Part shown: piece after piece, positions 25,033 through 33,591 of the stretch
Position numbering within the stretch: position 1 is the stretch's first letter
Layout: the number at the start of each line of letters is the position of its first letter
Assembly (NCBI RefSeq): GCF_001905735.1
Contig: NZ_LISW01000001.1
Coordinates: forward strand, 489,947-553,946
Direction of reading: 5' to 3'
Length of the DNA stretch: 64,000 nucleotides
Origin: Streptomyces sp. CB01249
GTDB lineage: Bacteria; Actinomycetota; Actinomycetes; Streptomycetales; Streptomycetaceae
The notes under the pieces: model-generated
Told to the model about the DNA's origin: nothing
Databases searched by the model: none
Seen by the model: only the letters and a program-made list of their open reading frames with translations
Translations under genes and position numbers: made by a program

Positions 25033-26670
25033 TCAGGATTCCACCGGCCGGGCCCGGGCCACGACCGACGCCAGATCCAGGGTGTGCGGCAGGGTCCCGA
25101 ACGCCGCGCCCCCGTCCCCTCCCAGGCGCGAAGCGCAGAAGGCGTCCGCCACCTCGGGCGGCGCCCAGCGCACCAGCAGCGAGCCCTGGAGCACCAGCGC
25201 GATGCGCTCCACGACCCGGCGCGCCCGCGCCTCGATCCCCGCCAGGTCGGCCAGCTCCGTCAGCATGTCCCTGATCGCCGCGTCCAGCCGGTGATCGGCG
25301 CCCCGGGCCCGCCCGACCTCCTGGAGGAACGCGTTCAGCGCGAGCGGTTCGCGCCGCAGCACCCGCAGCACGTCCAGCGCCTGGACGTTCCCGGACCCCT
25401 CCCAGATCGAGTTGAGCGGCGCCTCCCGCAGCAGCCGGGGCATCCCCGACTCCTCCACGTAGCCGTTGCCGCCCAGGCACTCCAGCGCCTCGCCCACCAG
25501 CGGCGTGCACCGCTTGGTCACCCAGTACTTCGCCGCCGGCACCGCGAGCCGCAGGAACGCCGACTCGCTCTCGCCGCCGTCGTCGTACGCCGCCGCGAGC
25601 CGCATCGCCAGCACGGTCGCCGCCTCCGACTCCACCGCGAGATCGGCCAGCACGTTGCGCATCAGCGGCTTGTCCACGAGCGGCCCGCCGAACGCGGACC
25701 GGTGCGTCGTGTGGTGGACCGCCTGCGCCACCGCCTGCCGCATCAGCGCCGCCGAACCGGTCACGCAGTCCAGCCGGGTCGCCGCCACCATCCCCATGAT
25801 CGTGCGGACGCCCTGCCCCTCCTCGCCGATCCGGCGCACCCACGTCCCGTCGAACTCGACCTCCGCCGAGGCGTTGGACCGGTTGCCCAGCTTGTCCTTG
25901 AGCCGCTGGATCGCGAACGGGTTGCGGCTGCCGTCCGGCAGCACCCGGGGCAGCAGGAAGCAGGTGAGACCGTCCGGGGCCTGCGCGAGGACCAGGAAGG
26001 CGTCGGACATCGGCGCCGAGCAGAACCACTTGTGCCCGGTCAGCAGGTAGGCCCCGTCCTCGGCCAGCGGCTCGGCGCGCGTGGTGTTCGCCCGTACGTC
26101 CGAGCCGCCCTGCTTCTCCGTCATGCCCATCCCCAGCAGCACCCCGGCCTTCCGCAGGGGCGGCCGCAGCCCCTCCTCGTACACCCGCGAGGTCAGCAGC
26201 GGCTCCCACTCGGCGGCCACCTCCGGCTCGGCGCGCAGGGCCGGCACCGCCGCGTGCGTCATGGAGAGCGGACAGCCGTGCCCCGCCTCCGCCTGCGTCC
26301 ACACCAGGAAGCCCGCCGCCCGGCGGACATGCCCGCCCGGCCGGTCCCAGGCACCGGTCAGCCCGGCCCCGACGGCGTGCCCGAGCAGCCGGTGCCAGGC
26401 CGGGTGGAAGGCCACCTCGTCGACGCGGTGGCCGTAGCGGTCGTGGGTGCGCAGCTCCGGCGGATGCTCGTTGGCCTGCGTCGCCCAGGAAGCCGCCTGT
26501 ACGGAGCCGGCCGCCCGGCCGAGCGCGGTGAGCCCGACCCGGGCCTCGTCCAGGACCTCGGGCGGAAGATGACGTTCCACGGCCTCGCCGAGTACCCGGT
26601 CCGTACCGAAGACGTCATGGCCGAGCAGGGGAGGGGCCTGGTTGGACACGGTGTGGGTGGTGGTCGCCAT
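25033..26670 (-). CDS. Acyl-CoA dehydrogenase, AidB-like
   Basis: A 545-residue flavoprotein, close to the length of E. coli AidB (about 541). It shows MGMTEKQGGSDVRANTTRAE and YLLTGHKWFCSAPMSDAFLVLAQAP, the FAD-binding/substrate blocks of AidB, plus LGGNGYVEESGMPRLLREAPLNSIWEGSGNVQALDVLR with the usual region of the catalytic base. AidB-type proteins bind DNA and have been linked to protection from alkylation; related proteins simply oxidise acyl-CoAs. ATG 26670 follows a TACCGT box by six bases and is likely to be leaderless. The start is 17 bases from the divergent GTG of the next gene. Confidence 0.88.
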   Translation of the reverse strand: MATTTHTVSNQAPPLLGHDVFGTDRVLGEAVERHLPPEVLDEARVGLTALGRAAGSVQAASWATQANEHPPELRTHDRYGHRVDEVAFHPAWHRLLGHAVGAGLTGAWDRPGGHVRRAAGFLVWTQAEAGHGCPLSMTHAAVPALRAEPEVAAEWEPLLTSRVYEEGLRPPLRKAGVLLGMGMTEKQGGSDVRANTTRAEPLAEDGAYLLTGHKWFCSAPMSDAFLVLAQAPDGLTCFLLPRVLPDGSRNPFAIQRLKDKLGNRSNASAEVEFDGTWVRRIGEEGQGVRTIMGMVAATRLDCVTGSAALMRQAVAQAVHHTTHRSAFGGPLVDKPLMRNVLADLAVESEAATVLAMRLAAAYDDGGESESAFLRLAVPAAKYWVTKRCTPLVGEALECLGGNGYVEESGMPRLLREAPLNSIWEGSGNVQALDVLRVLRREPLALNAFLQEVGRARGADHRLDAAIRDMLTELADLAGIEARARRVVERIALVLQGSLLVRWAPPEVADAFCASRLGGDGGAAFGTLPHTLDLASVVARARPVES

Positions 26671-26687
26671 GCCGATACGGTAAGGAC
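26671..26687. promoter_or_regulatory. Overlapping divergent leaderless promoter core
   Basis: TACGGTA at 26676-26682 gives TACGGT on the plus strand (26676-26681) and TACCGT on the minus strand (26682-26677). Each is followed by exactly six bases and then the start codon: GTG 26688 rightward and ATG 26670 leftward. One seven-base core therefore seems to serve both genes. Neither start has a clear ribosome site in the 17-base gap. Confidence 0.6.
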
Positions 26688-27872
26688 GTGCAGGCAGCAA
26701 ACGAAACACCCGAGCGGCCACCGGGCCGGCTCCACCGGGCCCGAGTGCTCTACCGCAACGTCTCCAAGCGGCAGCTCGCCTGGCAACTGCTCAAGGACAC
26801 GGTCAACTCGTGCATGGAGTACCGCATCCTGGGACTCGCCGCCGAGGCCGCGTTCTTCACCCTGCTGTCCCTGCCCCCGCTGCTCCTCGGCCTGATCGGC
26901 CTGCTCGGTTACGTGGACGAGTGGACCAGCACCGCCACGGTCGCGTCCATCGAGCGCAACATCCTCAGCGCGGCCCACACCATGCTCTCCGAGCGGGGCG
27001 TGAACGACTTCGCCAAGCCGCTGCTGTCCGACGTCACGACCGGCGCCCGGCCCGACGTCATCTCCCTCGGCTTCGCGATCGCCCTGTGGTCCGGCTCCCG
27101 CGCGGTCAACGTCTTCATCGACACGATCACCGTCATGTACGGGCTCGACGGCCAGCGCGGCATCGTCAAGACCCGGATGCTCGCGTTCCTGCTGTACGTG
27201 GTCGCGCTGCTGCTCGGCGCCGTCGTGCTGCCGCTGCTCGTGGTCGGCCCGGACCGGGTCGTGGAGCTCATACCGTGGGGCACCGAGGTCATAAGCGTCC
27301 TGTACTGGCCGCTGGTCATCGTGCTCTCGGTCGCCTTCCTCACCACCCTCTACCACGTGTCCGTGCCGGTCCGTTCGCCGTGGATCGAGGACATGCCGGG
27401 CGCCCTGGTGGCCCTGGCGATGTGGGTGTTCGGCAGCTTCCTGCTCCGGATCTACCTGACCAGTACGGTCGAGGGACCCACGATCTACGGATCGCTCGCC
27501 GCCCCCATCGCGGTGCTGCTCTGGATCGGCGTCTCCGCCTTCGCGGTGCTGGTGGGCGCCGCCGTCAACGCGGCCATCGACCGGGTCTGGCCCTCGGTGG
27601 CGACGGCCGCCGCCCGCGCCGCGAACGACCGGGTGCGCGCCGCCCAGGCCGCCGAGTTCGTCGCCCGCACCCAGGCGGAGAGCTGGCACGGCGGCCCGCC
27701 GGCCGACGAGGACGACGACGATGACGAGGGCGACGAGGGCGACAGCCCGTACATGCCCTCCGAGTTCCCCGAGCGCTGGTCGCGGTTCCTGCCGCCGGAC
27801 GACGTGAAGTCCCGGCTCCAGAAGCCCGGCCGGGAGAAGGACGCGGACCGGTCCAACCCGTACGACGAGTGA
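26688..27872 (+). CDS. YihY/BrkB-family inner-membrane protein
   Basis: A 394-residue membrane protein with about six helices, including FFTLLSLPPLLLGLIGLLGYV, AFLLYVVALLLGAVVLPLLVV and YGSLAAPIAVLLWIGVSAFAVLVGAAVNA. This family was once called ribonuclease BN but is now regarded as a membrane transporter-like protein of uncertain job. The C-terminal tail from residue 330 is cytoplasmic and has a strongly acidic run of about ten Asp/Glu (DEDDDDDEGDEGD). GTG 26688 is set by the divergent promoter geometry. It converges with the trypco1 gene, leaving 4 bases. Confidence 0.83.
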   Translation: MQAANETPERPPGRLHRARVLYRNVSKRQLAWQLLKDTVNSCMEYRILGLAAEAAFFTLLSLPPLLLGLIGLLGYVDEWTSTATVASIERNILSAAHTMLSERGVNDFAKPLLSDVTTGARPDVISLGFAIALWSGSRAVNVFIDTITVMYGLDGQRGIVKTRMLAFLLYVVALLLGAVVLPLLVVGPDRVVELIPWGTEVISVLYWPLVIVLSVAFLTTLYHVSVPVRSPWIEDMPGALVALAMWVFGSFLLRIYLTSTVEGPTIYGSLAAPIAVLLWIGVSAFAVLVGAAVNAAIDRVWPSVATAAARAANDRVRAAQAAEFVARTQAESWHGGPPADEDDDDDEGDEGDSPYMPSEFPERWSRFLPPDDVKSRLQKPGREKDADRSNPYDE

Positions 27873-27876
27873 GCGC

Positions 27877-28221
27877 TCAGTCGGCGTCCGGCGCGCTCTG
27901 CGACCCCGGCGACCAGGACAGCTTCACCGTCAGATGGCCTTCCAGCGCGCTCTTCGCGATCACCGCGCCCGCCTCCGAGGTGATCTTCACGCCGAACTCC
28001 AGCTCCACCCCGTCCGGCTTCAGCCGCCCGTCCCGGAACACGGCGAGCGCCGACTCGGCCGCCGAGCGGATGCCCTCCAGCGCGCTGTCGAACGTGCGCC
28101 CCGCGCGCGCCAGGGCGTGCTGCCCGTCCCGCGCCACCAGCTGCGCACCCGGCGCGTGCCGGTCGACCTCCACGGTCACCGTCGCCCCGTTGTCCGTGGT
28201 GAACTCCATCAGTGACGCCAT
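27877..28221 (-). CDS. Trypsin-co-occurring domain protein (trypco1/CU044_2847 family)
   Basis: A 114-residue single-domain protein of beta-strand-rich type: MEFTTDNGATVTVEVDR, then a helix FDSALEGIRSAAESALAVFRDGRLKPDGVELEFGVKI cut at the turn, ending SALEGHLTVKLSW. This matches the small actinobacterial domain I recall as CU044_2847/trypco1, which elsewhere occurs beside trypsin-like peptidases and effector modules in predicted conflict systems. Here it stands alone, with no such neighbour. ATG 28221 (MASLMEF) has GGGGGCGG upstream; ATG 28209 is an alternative. Confidence 0.65.
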   Translation of the reverse strand: MASLMEFTTDNGATVTVEVDRHAPGAQLVARDGQHALARAGRTFDSALEGIRSAAESALAVFRDGRLKPDGVELEFGVKITSEAGAVIAKSALEGHLTVKLSWSPGSQSAPDAD

Positions 28222-28277
28222 GACCGCCCCCGTAGCCGATTACGCACGCTGTCGTGTCCGTCGACGACACTAGTGGC

Positions 28278-28973
28278 ATGGGCGACAGCTATACAGAGCG
28301 CGCGTCGCGACTGGACGGCGCGAAGGTGTGGACCCTGAGCGTCGAGCCGGGCACCGTCCATCCGGTGCTGCCCGACGGCTGCATGGACCTGCTCTGGAGC
28401 GGGGAGCGGCTGCTCGTCGCCGGACCGGACACGCACACCGCGCCCGCCACCGGCACCGGCGGCAGCTGGGCCGGAATCCGCTTCGCCCCCGGCGCCGCCC
28501 CCGCGCTGCTGGGCGTGCCCGCCCACGAACTGCGCGACCTCCGGGTGCCGCTCGCCGCGCTGTGGCCCGGCGCCCCGGTCCGCCGCCTCACCGAGCGCGT
28601 CGCCGAAGCGGCCGACCCGGCCGCCGCCCTGGAGGGCATCGCCCTGGACCGGGCGGCCCGCACCGGGCCCCCGGACCCGGTGATGCGCGCGGTCGCCACA
28701 CACCTCGAGGCGGGCGGCAGCGTCGCGGAGGCCGCCCGGAGCGCCGGGCTCGGCCCCCGCCAGCTGCACCGGCGCTCGCTGACCGCCTTCGGCTACGGGC
28801 CCAAGACGTTGGCCCGGGTGCTGCGTCTGCAACGGGCCCTGGCCCTCGTACGCTCGGGGCTGCCGTACGCCGACGCGGCACTCGCGGCGGGCTGCGCCGA
28901 CCAGGCCCATCTGGCGCGCGACATGCGCGACCTGGCCGGCACCACCCTGACCGCGTACTTCGGCCGGTCCTAG
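28278..28973 (+). CDS. AraC-family regulator with DUF6597-like N domain
   Basis: A 231-residue regulator. The N-terminal half ([38 protein letters not shown]) is the small sensor domain found in many AraC-type proteins that bind unknown ligands. The C-terminal half is the double [45 protein letters not shown] and then [29 protein letters not shown] (both shortened here by the turn). ATG 28278 is chosen because the domain begins just after it. It overlaps the stop of the convergent VOC gene by four bases. Confidence 0.8.
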   Translation: MGDSYTERASRLDGAKVWTLSVEPGTVHPVLPDGCMDLLWSGERLLVAGPDTHTAPATGTGGSWAGIRFAPGAAPALLGVPAHELRDLRVPLAALWPGAPVRRLTERVAEAADPAAALEGIALDRAARTGPPDPVMRAVATHLEAGGSVAEAARSAGLGPRQLHRRSLTAFGYGPKTLARVLRLQRALALVRSGLPYADAALAAGCADQAHLARDMRDLAGTTLTAYFGRS

Positions 28974-29365
28974 GAGGCGGAGGGGGCGAACAGCGAGACC
29001 GCGCAGTCGTCCGGGTCGAGGACGACGGCGTACCGCTGCCCCCACACCGCGTCCCACGGCTTCAGGTGGCCCCGGTAACCCGCCCCGGTCAGGTCCGCGT
29101 AGACCGCGTCGACCTCCGCCGGGCTGTCGCACAGGAAGGCGAGCCCGATCCGGTCCCCGCCGGACGGCGGGTTCCAGCCGGGGTCGAAGGAGCGGACGAC
29201 GTCCTCGGTGTCCCACAGCAGGCGCCCGCCGCCCGGCAGGACCACCTCCACATGGGGTGCGGACTCCGCACCGGCCGGGATGTCGAGCCCCAGGCGCCGG
29301 TAGAAGGCGAGGGATGCGGGCAGGTCGGCGGTGGTGAGGGAGATCGCGTCGAGTCGTGGAGTCAT
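28970..29365 (-). CDS. VOC-superfamily (glyoxalase-like) protein
   Basis: A 131-residue one-domain vicinal-oxygen-chelate protein. It begins [23 protein letters not shown], the signature start of the family, and ends [18 protein letters not shown]. It has the beta-alpha-beta-beta-beta repeats. A catalytic metal site cannot be confirmed. ATG 29365 follows a TACGGT box by six bases and has no ribosome site, so it seems to be leaderless. Roles in the family range from glyoxalase to antibiotic binding; none can be assigned. Confidence 0.8.
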   Translation of the reverse strand: MTPRLDAISLTTADLPASLAFYRRLGLDIPAGAESAPHVEVVLPGGGRLLWDTEDVVRSFDPGWNPPSGGDRIGLAFLCDSPAEVDAVYADLTGAGYRGHLKPWDAVWGQRYAVVLDPDDCAVSLFAPSAS

Positions 29366-29377
29366 GGACCGACCGTA
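29366..29377 (-). promoter_or_regulatory. Candidate leaderless promoter of VOC gene (-10 TACGGT)
   Basis: Minus-strand TACGGT at 29377-29372, then six bases, then ATG 29365. Same geometry as the other leaderless candidates. Confidence 0.55.
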
Positions 29378-29445
29378 GGCGGGCCCGCCGCCCACCGTCT
29401 TGTACGAATCGGTCACGGTCCGGTCCGCGCCCGGGCGGTCCTCCG

Positions 29446-30999
29446 TCACGGCGTCCCGAGCACATCCCCCGGCGACGTCCCCGGGTCCGTCAGCGCGAGC
29501 CCCAGCGCCGCGCGCTCCGTGACCCAGCGCGTCGGGCGGTGGCGCGGGTCGCCCGTCGACGCGTACAGCGCCCGGTGCAGCTCCAGCATCCGGACCGCGC
29601 CGATCCGGTCACCCCAGGCCAGCGGGCCCACCGGATAGCCGAGCCCCGTCGTGACGGCGACGTCGATGTCGGCCGGGGCGGCGAGCCCGCGCTCCGCGAT
29701 GGACGCGGCGACCGACACGACGGAGGCCAGCAGCCGCTGCGCGACCGAGCCCGCCGTGTCCCGGACCACCGACACCGCGAACGGCTCACCGCCGTCCCCG
29801 GCCCGGGCCAGCACCGCGCGGGCGTCCCGCGCCGCCGCCGCGTCCGCCGCCGGGGTCACCGCGAGCACGCGTCGCCGCCCCGCCGTGGGCAGCGGGTCGA
29901 CGCCGAAGGTGCGCCCGGCGGGCAGCCCGTGGGCGGCGACCGCCGAGGCGACCGGGGTGCCCCAGACCGGGACCAGGACGACCGCCGCGTCCGACGGCCG
30001 CGCCCCGTTCTCCACGGCGGCGCCCGCCGAGGCCAGCGCCTCGCGGAGCGCGGCAGCCCCGGCCTCCCGCGCGGGGTCCGGCGCGAAGACGTGCACCGGG
30101 CGGTCCGCGTCCCCGGCGACCGGCGGCTCCGGTGCGGGTCCGGTGGCCTCGGGGCCGTACGCGTACCAGCCGCGTCCGGTCTTGCGGCCGTGCAGCCCGG
30201 CCGCCACCCGGTTCGGGGTGAGGAAGGAGGGGCGGAGCCGGTCCTCGTAACGGAAGCCCTCCCAGATCGAGTCGATGACGGCGGCCGTCACATCGAGCCC
30301 GGTCAGGTCCATCAGCTCGAACGGGCCCATCCGCAGCCCCAGCACGTCGCGCGCGATCCGGTCGATGTCCGCGGGCTCCCCGACGCCCTCCTCAAGGAGT
30401 GCCAGCGCCTCCGTGACCAGGCCGCGCCCGGCGTGGTTGATCAGGAAGCCCGGGGTGTCCGCGACCGTCACCGCGCGGTGGCCGCAGCCCTCCACGAGCG
30501 AGGTGAGCAGCGGTGGGATCTCCGGCCGGGTCGCCGCGCCGGGCACCACCTCCACGATCCTCATCAGCGGCACCGGGTTGAAGAAGTGCAGTCCGGCCAG
30601 GCGCGTCGGGTCCTTCAGCGCGGCGGCGATCCGGGTCACCGAGAGCGAGGAGGTGTTGGTGGCGAACACGGCGGAGGCGGGCAGCGCCTGCTCCAGGCGC
30701 CCGAACACCTCGGTCTTGGTCGCCAGGTCCTCGCGTACGGCCTCGATCACCAGCTCCACCCCGGGGCCCGCCGCCCACGGGTCGTCCAGCGGGACCAGCC
30801 GCCCCGCCGCCGACTCCGCGTCCGCCGCCGCCATCCGCCCCTTGGCCACGGCCCGGTCCAGCATGGAGCGTACGAAGGCGACGGCGTCCGTCACCGCCTC
30901 GGCGCGTACGTCGCACAGCTCGACGGTGTGTCCGGCCGAGGCCGCCCACTGGGCGATGCCGCGGCCCATGGCTCCGGCGCCGACGATCCTGATACGCAT
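29446..30999 (-). CDS. 3-hydroxyacyl-CoA dehydrogenase, two C-terminal domains
   Basis: A 517-residue NAD-dependent enzyme of fatty acid or aromatic acid breakdown (PaaH/FadB-like). The N-terminal Rossmann domain has RIVGAGAMGRGIAQWAASAG, then ATNTSSLSVTRIAAALKDPTRLAGLHFFNPVP with the catalytic His-Glu region. It has the normal C-terminal domain (INHAGRGLVTEALALLEEGV; GPFELMDLTGLDV) and, after a linker, a second copy-like C-terminal block near residue 430 (AERGLAAPADIDVAVTTGLGYPVGPLAWGDRIG). GTG 31008 is an alternative start nine bases upstream; ATG 30999 is at better distance from GAGAGGA. It is divergent from a LysR regulator that may control it. Confidence 0.87.
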   Translation of the reverse strand: MRIRIVGAGAMGRGIAQWAASAGHTVELCDVRAEAVTDAVAFVRSMLDRAVAKGRMAAADAESAAGRLVPLDDPWAAGPGVELVIEAVREDLATKTEVFGRLEQALPASAVFATNTSSLSVTRIAAALKDPTRLAGLHFFNPVPLMRIVEVVPGAATRPEIPPLLTSLVEGCGHRAVTVADTPGFLINHAGRGLVTEALALLEEGVGEPADIDRIARDVLGLRMGPFELMDLTGLDVTAAVIDSIWEGFRYEDRLRPSFLTPNRVAAGLHGRKTGRGWYAYGPEATGPAPEPPVAGDADRPVHVFAPDPAREAGAAALREALASAGAAVENGARPSDAAVVLVPVWGTPVASAVAAHGLPAGRTFGVDPLPTAGRRRVLAVTPAADAAAARDARAVLARAGDGGEPFAVSVVRDTAGSVAQRLLASVVSVAASIAERGLAAPADIDVAVTTGLGYPVGPLAWGDRIGAVRMLELHRALYASTGDPRHRPTRWVTERAALGLALTDPGTSPGDVLGTP

Positions 31000-31162
31000 G
31001 CGGGTCACGGTCCTCTCACTGGGGCGGGCCGGGTGCCCGCGCTGCCGACGCTTTCAGTGGCTTTGATCGCCGTCCAATACCGAATTAGGCTCGGACCGAG
31101 ACGCCCGGCGAATCAATGACCGACGACTCAATGATGAGGGCGGGTCGGGGGGAGGGGGCGGT

Positions 31163-32059
31163 ATGGAGCTGCGGTATCTGTCCGCGTTCCTCGCCGTGGC
31201 GGAGGAACTGCACTTCGGGCGCGCCGCCAAACGGCTGCGGATGGCGCAGCCGCCGCTGAGCCAGCAGATCCGCCGTCTGGAGAAGGAACTGGGCGTCCAG
31301 CTCTTCGAACGCAACACCCGCTCGGTGCGGCTCACCAGCGCCGGGGAGTCCTTCCTCCAGCCGGTGCGGACCGTGCTGGACGATCTGGACACGGCGGTAC
31401 GGGCCGCGAGGGCGGCCGGACAGGGCGCGTACGGGAGGGTCCGCATCGGCTTCGCGGGCGCGTCCAGCCACGAGACGCTGCCGCTGCTCACCCGGGCGGT
31501 GCGCGCCGCCCACCCGGGCATCGAACTCGTCATGACCGGCCAGACCTACGCCGACGTGGCGCTCGCCCGGGTCGCGGACGGCTCGCTCGACCTGGGGTTC
31601 GTCCGGCTGCCGGTGACCGCGCCCGGCGTGAGCTGCCGGGTGATCGACGAGGAGGAGCTGGTGTGCGCGCTGCCCCTCGACCACCCGCTCGCCGCCCGTC
31701 CGGAGATCCCGCTCGACGCGCTGGCCGGGGAGCCGTTCGTCGCGTTCCCCGCCAACACCGGCTCCACCGTGCGCGACGCGATGACCGGGGCCTGTGAGGC
31801 GGCCGGGTTCAGCCCGCGCGTGGTGCAGGAGGCGCCGGACTCGTACACCATCCTGGCGCTGGTCGCGGCGGGCGTCGGGGTGACGCTGACCGTCACCTCC
31901 GTCCAGCACATCCAGCTCAGCGGCCTGGTCTACCGCCCGCTGGCCGGACCGCCGATCCGACGGCAGCCGGCGCTCGCCTGGCGGACGGACAATCCGTCGG
32001 CCGCCCTGCGCGCGGTGCTGGACGTGGCGGAGCGGGCGCTGCCCACGCCGGGCAGCTGA
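31163..32059 (+). CDS. LysR-family transcriptional regulator
   Basis: A 298-residue LysR protein. The winged helix is MELRYLSAFLAVAEELHFGRAAKRLRMAQPPLSQQIRRLEKELG (recognition helix PPLSQQIRRLE), followed by a substrate-binding domain of two lobes (YGRVRIGFAGASS; VVQEAPDSYTILALVAAGVGVTL). It resembles the benzoate/catechol-type activators (BenM/CatM group). GGGGGAGGGGG precedes ATG 31163. The divergent 3-hydroxyacyl-CoA dehydrogenase gene is the obvious candidate target; the gap (31000-31162) holds a repeated TCAATGA (31115 and 31131 region) that could be part of an operator. Confidence 0.88.
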   Translation: MELRYLSAFLAVAEELHFGRAAKRLRMAQPPLSQQIRRLEKELGVQLFERNTRSVRLTSAGESFLQPVRTVLDDLDTAVRAARAAGQGAYGRVRIGFAGASSHETLPLLTRAVRAAHPGIELVMTGQTYADVALARVADGSLDLGFVRLPVTAPGVSCRVIDEEELVCALPLDHPLAARPEIPLDALAGEPFVAFPANTGSTVRDAMTGACEAAGFSPRVVQEAPDSYTILALVAAGVGVTLTVTSVQHIQLSGLVYRPLAGPPIRRQPALAWRTDNPSAALRAVLDVAERALPTPGS

Positions 32060-32060
32060 C

Positions 32061-33044
32061 TCAGCCGCCCCGGCCCGCTCCCAGGAAGGCGAGCAGGCTG
32101 ACGGCCGCCGGGCGGGCGTCGCCGACGGCGGCCCGGTGCAGGTCCCGCACGGTCCGGACGACGGCCCGGGTCACCACGTCCACACCGGCCCTGCGCTCGA
32201 ACCAGTGCCAGTCGCCGTGGGCGTTCATCTCCAGGAACACCGGCTCGTCCCGGGCCCACAGGAAGTCGAACGCCCCGTAGACCGCGCCGGTCTCCCCGGC
32301 CAGCGCACGCGCCGCCGACGCCACGGCGTCCGGCGGCCGGACCTCCCGTACGCGCACCTCGTCGGGGCGGGTCCAGATGTCCTCGGGGCGCTCCTTGGCC
32401 ACCTCGAAGGCGTGCAGTTCGTCCCCGGCGAGGTAGACGCGGTACTCGGCGTCGTGCTCGACGTATTCCTGGACCACCACCGGTGTGCCCCGGGGCAGCC
32501 CCGGCACACCGGCGAGCCGGTCGCGGTCCACGACCCGGGGCAGGTACCAGTCGAACCGCCCCGGCTCCGGCTCCACGTAGTGCCGGTCCAGGACCTTGAC
32601 CACGTACCGCTCGGCGGGGAGCAGCGCCGCCGCGTCCGCCGGGTCCGTGGTGACCAGCCCGCGCGGGGTGCGCACGCCGAGTGCCCGCGCCCGGTCCCGC
32701 TGCACCAGCTGCCCCGGATCGGCCGCGCCGATGGAGGCCGGGGAGGCGGCGGCCAGCTGCCGGGCGAGCGCGGCCCACGCGTCCCGGTGCACCATCCGCC
32801 CGCCGGCCGCCCCGGACAGCGGCGTCGCCCGCGGCGAGAAGTGCCGCAGCCAGGTCACCGTCGGGGCGAACCGGTACCCGTCCAGGGTCAGTTCGCCGTC
32901 CGGCCCCTGGACGGCCCGCACGTCCGCGAGGCCGTCCGCGTCGAGCCGGTGCACCGGCACGCCGATCCGCCGCAGCAGGCCGGACACCTCGGTCGCCTCC
33001 CGGTCGCCCCGCCTGGTGAGCAGCAGGACGCACCGCTCAGCCAT
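32061..33044 (-). CDS. ATP-grasp peptide ligase-like protein (MvdD/RimK type)
   Basis: A 327-residue ATP-grasp enzyme. The N-terminal pre-ATP-grasp part is VLLLTRRGDREATEVSGLLRRIG followed by TVTWLRHFSPRA, a pattern of graspetide maturases (MvdD family). The ATP-grasp part has YVVKVLDR, VVVQEYVEHDAEYRVYLAGD and the metal-binding end VFLEMNAHGDWHWFE. Graspetide ligases form ester or amide links between side chains of a precursor peptide; RimK-like relatives ligate amino acids. It is the last gene of a five-gene overlapping operon started by the LuxR-type gene. No classic graspetide precursor is nearby, so the substrate could be the 65-residue peptide encoded divergently. Confidence 0.75.
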   Translation of the reverse strand: MAERCVLLLTRRGDREATEVSGLLRRIGVPVHRLDADGLADVRAVQGPDGELTLDGYRFAPTVTWLRHFSPRATPLSGAAGGRMVHRDAWAALARQLAAASPASIGAADPGQLVQRDRARALGVRTPRGLVTTDPADAAALLPAERYVVKVLDRHYVEPEPGRFDWYLPRVVDRDRLAGVPGLPRGTPVVVQEYVEHDAEYRVYLAGDELHAFEVAKERPEDIWTRPDEVRVREVRPPDAVASAARALAGETGAVYGAFDFLWARDEPVFLEMNAHGDWHWFERRAGVDVVTRAVVRTVRDLHRAAVGDARPAAVSLLAFLGAGRGG

Positions 33045-33591
33045 GGGTCGGGGCCAGCAGCGATTCCGCCATCTCCAGGAGCCGCAGCGCCTTGTCGGAA
33101 CGGTTACTGGGCTCGGCGGCGCGCAGCCGGGTGAGGAGTTCCAGGCCGATCGCCGCCTGGTCGGCCAGCAGGCCGAGGAGTTCGACGTCGGCCATCTCCC
33201 GTACGCCGCCCGCCCCCCGGTCCAGCACCTCCAGGACGCCGACGCACTCGTCGTCGCCGAACAGCGGGGCGGCCATGATGCTGTCGGGCACGTACCCGGT
33301 GGAGGCGGCGGCCTCGCCCGAGAAGTGCCGCGACTCGCGCAGGTCGTCCACGAGCATCGACTGGCCGGAGGCGGCGACCCAGCCCGCGATGCCGGTCCCG
33401 GCCGGGAAGCGCGTGCCGACCAACTGGCCGTCGCCCTCCCCGGCCACGGCCTCGAAGACCAGGTCGCCGGTCTCCGGATCGATGAGGAAGATCGAGGAGG
33501 CCGCCGCGCCGAACGCATGGCGCGCCACTTCCACGATGGACTGCAACAGGCGGCGCTCCACGGGCGTCGCGGCGTCAACGGGTTTCGTCAT
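33037..33591 (-). CDS. Stand-alone GAF-domain protein
   Basis: A 184-residue cytoplasmic protein made almost wholly of one GAF domain: AFGAAASSIFLIDPETGDLVFEAVAG, GTGIAGWVAASGQSMLVDDLRE and SIMAAPLFGDDECVGVLEVLDR. A helical tail follows (ALRLLEMAESLLAP). GAF domains bind cyclic nucleotides, nitric oxide or redox cofactors, and the operon also encodes a cyclase-homology protein, so a nucleotide signal is possible. GGAGGT precedes ATG 33591. It overlaps the subtilisin gene by 17 bases upstream and the ATP-grasp gene by 8 bases downstream. Confidence 0.82.
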   Translation of the reverse strand: MTKPVDAATPVERRLLQSIVEVARHAFGAAASSIFLIDPETGDLVFEAVAGEGDGQLVGTRFPAGTGIAGWVAASGQSMLVDDLRESRHFSGEAAASTGYVPDSIMAAPLFGDDECVGVLEVLDRGAGGVREMADVELLGLLADQAAIGLELLTRLRAAEPSNRSDKALRLLEMAESLLAPTHG

